Shown: piece after piece, positions 63,401 through 64,000 of the stretch | Numbering within the stretch: the first letter of the stretch is position 1 | How the letters are laid out: every line of letters starts with the position of its first letter | Assembly: GCA_948470475.1 (NCBI GenBank) | Contig: OX419337.1 | Span: 35,351,470-35,415,469, forward strand | DNA from: Galaxea fascicularis | Lineage: Eukaryota > Cnidaria > Anthozoa > Scleractinia > Euphylliidae | DNA length: 64,000 nt | Reading direction: 5' to 3' | Program-made: the position numbers and the translations under genes | The notes under the pieces: model-generated | The model's database searches: none | Seen by the model: only the letters and a program-made list of their open reading frames with translations | What the model was told of the DNA's origin: nothing

Positions 63401-63600
63401 TGTAAGATGGGTTGCATTCTAAGATCTAAACTAAACATAAAGATGGTCTCAATTCTCTAGACTTTTCATGCATCAGTTCCTCTTTGCCAACTTACCGTGG
63501 TCACAAAAATGAGCACCTCGTAGAGCCAAATCCCAAGTACACGTTCCAAAGGCGTCGTCGCAAATCTGATACAGAGGGCATTGACTTGCGCAACCTGTGT
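39662..63600 (-). CDS. LamG-SEA-8xFN3 receptor fused to an iGluR-type channel with K+ filter; 5' partial
   Basis: Twenty-one exons join in phase without a stop, about 1645 codons: 63600-63496, 62103-61474, 58715-58585, 58292-58225, 57004-56847, 56467-56171, 55473-55201, 54420-54121, 53542-53243, 52235-51936, 51263-50955, 50389-50099, 49635-49333, 48208-47914, 47169-46989, 46690-46596, 45600-45444, 44800-44734, 44490-44219, 41487-41313 and 39891-39662 (TAG). Domain order by partial-protein residue: Cys-rich 1-35, LamG-like 36-245, SEA-like 245-364, eight FN3 365-1155, S1 1156-1290, TM1 1291-1313, pore with TVGYGD at 1342-1347, TM2 1353-1382, S2 1383-1530, TM3 1534-1556, Arg-rich cytoplasmic start and helical tail to 1644. 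Topology matches eukaryotic ionotropic glutamate receptors; the filter matches potassium channels. I infer a plasma-membrane, adhesion-type, ligand-gated K+ channel. No start codon or signal peptide was found in 63601-64000, so the 5' end lies outside. I know no named orthologue. Confidence 0.88.
41005..41206. mobile_element. Foldback element rich in GATCGCAGAC
   Basis: Ends TTTCCATATGATCGCA and TGCGATCATATAGAAACCAGG are inverted copies. Between them run repeats of GATCGCAGAC on one side and GTCTGCGATC on the other, with a centre ...GATAGAACATGGCTCTATC.... The whole can fold on itself. It lies in the last intron of the channel gene. Confidence 0.7.
41313..47169 (-). CDS. Channel gene, ion-channel module (TM1, pore, TM2, S2, TM3)
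   Basis: The exon at 47169-46989 ends with TM1 (CWPAALLVFVTSILAGFLIW). Exon 46690-46596 has GEGFWWAFITMTTVG, and exon 45600-45444 continues YGDKYAVTPAARL then TM2 (FTVAWIVTGLVIQSGFVATV). Together they give TMTTVGYGDK, the K+ channel filter, followed by the arrangement SPRSLSGR...W seen in glutamate receptors. S2 comprises exons 44800-44734 and 44490-44219: GDVAGALIDTYVLGS and DYSTTYGVVLGGESKKL align with the S2 Glu/Asp agonist contact and GYGIA region of iGluRs. Exon 41487-41313 has TM3/M4 (MTVLVFSLVLVALIVLGALW) followed by KRLKRRRR as a stop-transfer signal. Confidence 0.88.
41982..42215. mobile_element. MITE with GGGCCCGTTTCTCGAAA-type inverted ends
   Basis: Left end GGGGGCTGTTTCTCGAAGCTCCCGGTAATTACCGGGCCCGTTAAG and right end, reversed, GGGGCCCGTTTCTCGAAAGTCCCGGTAACTTAACGGGCCC form long imperfect inverted repeats around an AT-rich middle. 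Non-coding. Confidence 0.75.
42493..42894. mobile_element. 402 bp MITE, deletion derivative of the 9.5 kb transposon family
   Basis: Ends CAGGGGCACCCAACGA and TCGTTGGGTGCGCCTG. The left arm matches the reversed right end of the large element (TAAAAAGGCATTTTTAA, TTGATCTGTTC, GCTGAAATTTTAATTG). The right arm matches its reversed left end (GATATCTG, GGTAGTTCGCC, GGCTTTCGGCG, ACGTTTTCGGAAGGGTCATA). Flanks TCGTTT and TCTTTT are a 5/6 match, compatible with a 6 bp target duplication. It has no coding capacity, so it would depend on a transposase supplied in trans. Confidence 0.88.
43189..43640. mobile_element. MITE with TTTAAAGGGCCTGT terminal inverted repeats
   Basis: Left end TTTAAAGGGCCTGTTGCAC and right end CGTGACACAGGCCCTTTAAA are inverted copies of 14+ bp. 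It is about 452 bp long; short open frames inside have no recognisable product. Lies in a channel-gene intron. Confidence 0.75.
46131..46263. mobile_element. Foldback MITE-like inverted repeat
   Basis: Arms AAAATATGCTCGCATATTTGTCCGCGGACATTATCTGTTCC and its diverged reverse complement GGAACTGATAATGTCCAAGGACAATTAAATATCCGAGCATG flank a short spacer. A related half-element is at about 57310-57370. Confidence 0.65.
47575..47645. repeat. Two tandem ~35 bp units (TTTAACATATG...CATTCCAGTTGTAAAA)
   Basis: Two direct copies with a few mismatches, in the intron between the S1 and TM1 exons. A palindromic MITE-like stretch with GTTGGCCAACAA and CCAACATGTTGGG follows at about 47670-47830. Confidence 0.6.
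47914..48208 (-). CDS. Channel gene, S1-like ligand-binding half exon
   Basis: 295 nt, starts by completing AAA (Lys) from the last FN3 exon: TCRCEKQHRTNWRKLPPY, then PGGIIPGILHDMAVMCCQTC and ISHKTDFTFPISGY. The GGIIPGILHDMA segment corresponds to the GYCVDL..EIA helix of iGluR S1, and TDFTFPI to the IDFSKPF strand. The arginine that binds the amino-acid carboxylate in classical receptors is not at its usual place, so glutamate binding should not be assumed. The 8 kb of FN3 exons lie directly upstream. Confidence 0.8.
49333..56467 (-). CDS. Channel gene, eight fibronectin type III domains, one per exon
   Basis: Eight consecutive exons of 273-309 nt, each starting and ending in phase 1 and each encoding one FN3 domain: 56467-56171, 55473-55201, 54420-54121, 53542-53243, 52235-51936, 51263-50955, 50389-50099 and 49635-49333. 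Hallmarks recur: the W of strand B (IKWES, VTWLPVP, VRWAPVP, VKWQPLP), the Gly-Tyr of strand C (GYQVLY, SYRVFY, GYNVLY, GYKISF), the Leu/Tyr of strands E-F (LKKFTVYSVWVKA), and STDEDG-type ends. Many N-x-S/T sites fit an extracellular location. The uniform phase 1-1 exons are typical of domains multiplied by exon shuffling. Exon 53542-53243 uses a GC donor. Confidence 0.93.
52476..52861. mobile_element. MITE with CAGTGTCACGGC-type inverted ends
   Basis: Left end AAGCGCAGTGTCACGCCGTTTG and right end AACTGCCGTGACACTGCCCCTTTA are imperfect inverted repeats. About 386 bp, non-coding, between FN3 exons 4 and 5. Confidence 0.7.
54752..54776. repeat. (CA)n microsatellite after an A-run
   Basis: Poly-A followed by about 11 CA units, in a channel-gene intron. 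Confidence 0.9.
54940..55097 (-). mobile_element. tRNA-Thr-like repeat, minus-strand copy
   Basis: Head 55097-55025 reads GGCTTCATAGCTCAGTTGGTTAGTGC, CACCGGTATCGCGAGG, CGGGTTCAAACCCGT and TTTGAAGCC; B box GGTTCAAACCC is intact. The D stem is mispaired and T33 is replaced by C. The body TACGCAATTGCATAAATTGCGTTCACAACTGCGAGGATCAATC matches the copy at 39281-39475. Confidence 0.65.
55680..55730. repeat. (ATC)n microsatellite
   Basis: About 14 CAT/ATC units in the intron between FN3 exons 1 and 2. It produces a false poly-Asp open frame on the minus strand. Confidence 0.9.
56847..58715 (-). CDS. Channel gene, SEA-like domain (three exons)
   Basis: Exons 58715-58585, 58292-58225 and 57004-56847 encode about 119 residues: VTVSLLDEKWSPELEDKFSS, then VYKNVKKENYIESIAVTKFR, then PGSVISYFSIIF. 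This order (beta strand, helix with a long Leu/Lys run, a V/I-rich strand, then a G-S-V-[IV] turn and strand) is that of SEA domains. Some of these self-cleave at Gly|Ser; here the sequence is GSVIS, not the strict GSVVV, so cleavage is uncertain. If it occurred it would leave a non-covalently held LamG-bearing ectodomain. Confidence 0.75.
58330..58570. repeat. Hexanucleotide (CAGTCG/CAGTCA)n satellite
   Basis: About 40 units of AGTCAT, CAGTCG and CAGTCA, with a pure CAGTCG core at about 58475-58550, lying between two SEA-domain exons. The minus-strand reading as Cys-Asp repeats is a run-through of the donor GGG|GTGAGT at 58585. Confidence 0.9.
60173..60480 (+). mobile_element. tRNA-derived SINE family B with (TA)n tail
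   Basis: Head GTGATTGACCGAGTGGTTTAGGGCGCTGGATTTGAA (A-box TGACCGAGTGG) and B-box-like GGGATCAAATCCC. The body runs to TAGGGTAGAGATCAATTAAA and is followed by about 30 TA dinucleotides (60421-60480). Lies in a channel-gene intron. Confidence 0.75.
60482..61021. mobile_element. Foldback element with 108 bp, nearly identical inverted arms
   Basis: The left arm 60482-60589 (AGTAATAGCAGATGAGC...CCGTACACACT) and right arm 60914-61021 are reverse complements with one mismatch (CAGATG versus TAGATG). The 324 bp middle is unique-looking, non-coding sequence. It directly abuts the (TA)n tail of the SINE. Confidence 0.85.
61474..62103 (-). CDS. Channel gene, laminin-G/concanavalin-like domain exon
   Basis: One 630 nt exon, 210 codons, starting GNPTYYWPLDDHTNMI and ending EMYTCVRG. 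Features of Laminin_G_3-type lectin folds are the initial TYYWPLDD strand, CVGGFTVSLWLRHW (the canonical 'FTVSLWVK' strand), WSHYTFVWDKARLEIFRNGH and VFDDMKIWARTLQSNEV (the usual 'DDVRIWNRALSADEI'). It is likely a ligand- or matrix-binding module at the outside of the receptor. Both boundaries are in phase 1. Confidence 0.88.
62580..62740. repeat. Minisatellite of about 16 bp (GCGACCACCTCCCGGAA)
   Basis: Several imperfect units of 'gcgaccatctcccggaa' in tandem, ending with an inverted 'gtggtcgcttac'. Single related motifs occur at 62330-62350 and 43950-43975, so this is part of a dispersed family. Confidence 0.7.
63496..63600 (-). CDS. Channel gene, most 5' exon seen (Cys-rich)
   Basis: 105 nt (or 99 nt if the acceptor at 63595 is used; both keep phase). 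It encodes GCASQCPLYQICDDAFGTC, then TWDLALRGAHFCDHG, with five cysteines, probably disulphide-bonded and extracellular. It begins in mid-codon, so an earlier exon with the signal peptide must lie right of 64000; 63601-64000 contains no ATG exon I can support and looks repetitive (CCAATCA motifs). Confidence 0.75.
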
Positions 63601-64000
63601 CTGATTAAATTAAGAGATGTCCGTCAGTACTACTGTATTGCGTCTTTGCTGGTAAGGGTGAGAGTAGTGGTCAATCGATCGACGTAGTAAAGCCAAAACT
63701 AAAGTAATTACTCTAACCAATCACAACAAACAAAAACAGCGAGATGAGCCAATCAGAATGAGAAGCAATTAGTAAGTAAACAAATGTAGCCCGTGCAAAG
63801 CGCAGGAAAGTGTGCACAACCAAGTGACGATTGGTTTTGATTTTAGTTTTAATTGGTTGAAAAATTGGTGCGAGTTTTACAGGCCAATCACAGAGCGAAG
63901 CAATGGAAAGCTAAAACAATTGAAAACGGTTGTAACATATGACTCATTCAAACGTGCGTATGTGGTAATATATTTTACTCAAAATTAAGATAAAAAGTTG

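Overview
The window looks like nuclear DNA of an animal, most likely an anthozoan cnidarian such as a stony coral. This is an inference from intron-rich genes with canonical GT-AG introns, AT-rich non-coding DNA, dense MITEs and tRNA-derived SINEs, and a cilium-related nephrocystin next to a receptor-channel protein built from animal extracellular domains. I assembled every gene model by hand from splice sites, reading-frame phase and remembered family sequences. No search was run.

Layout, left to right. (1) 315-20094, minus: the N-terminal half of nephrocystin-3 (NPHP3). Twelve phase-consistent exons run from the myristoylatable N terminus to the Walker B region of the NTPase domain, and the gene continues beyond the left edge. 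Its 9 kb first intron is full of repeats. (2) 20213-24146: intergenic repeats and unrecognised DNA. (3) 24147-28990, minus: a complete PRELID1-like mitochondrial lipid-transfer protein of 182 aa in seven exons, one only 19 nt long. (4) 29267-38725: a 9459 bp DNA transposon with terminal inverted repeats, a perfect 6 bp target duplication (ATACGT), palindromic arrays at both ends, and a 13-exon, 940-codon uninterrupted transposase resembling the tnp2/Plavaka (CACTA-related) group. A small divergent second gene carries an apparent frameshift. A 402 bp deletion derivative of the same family lies at 42493-42894. (5) 38796-38925, plus: an orphan terminal exon resembling part of a CARD. (6) 39662-63600, minus: 21 exons of one large gene, open at its 5' end.

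The large gene is the most unusual item. In one phase-consistent frame it encodes a Cys-rich segment, a laminin-G-like domain, a SEA-like domain, eight fibronectin-III domains, and then an ionotropic-glutamate-receptor-type channel (S1, TM1, pore loop, TM2, S2, TM3) whose pore carries the potassium-channel signature TVGYGD, followed by a cytoplasmic helical tail. I know of no described family with this architecture. I infer an adhesion-type, ligand-gated, potassium-selective channel.

The genes do not form an operon or shared pathway. NPHP3 acts at the cilium, PRELID1 in mitochondria, and the channel gene at the cell surface. What links them is transposition: the large element sits only about 275 bp upstream of the PRELID1 start codon, and many MITEs and SINEs occupy the introns of the flanking genes.
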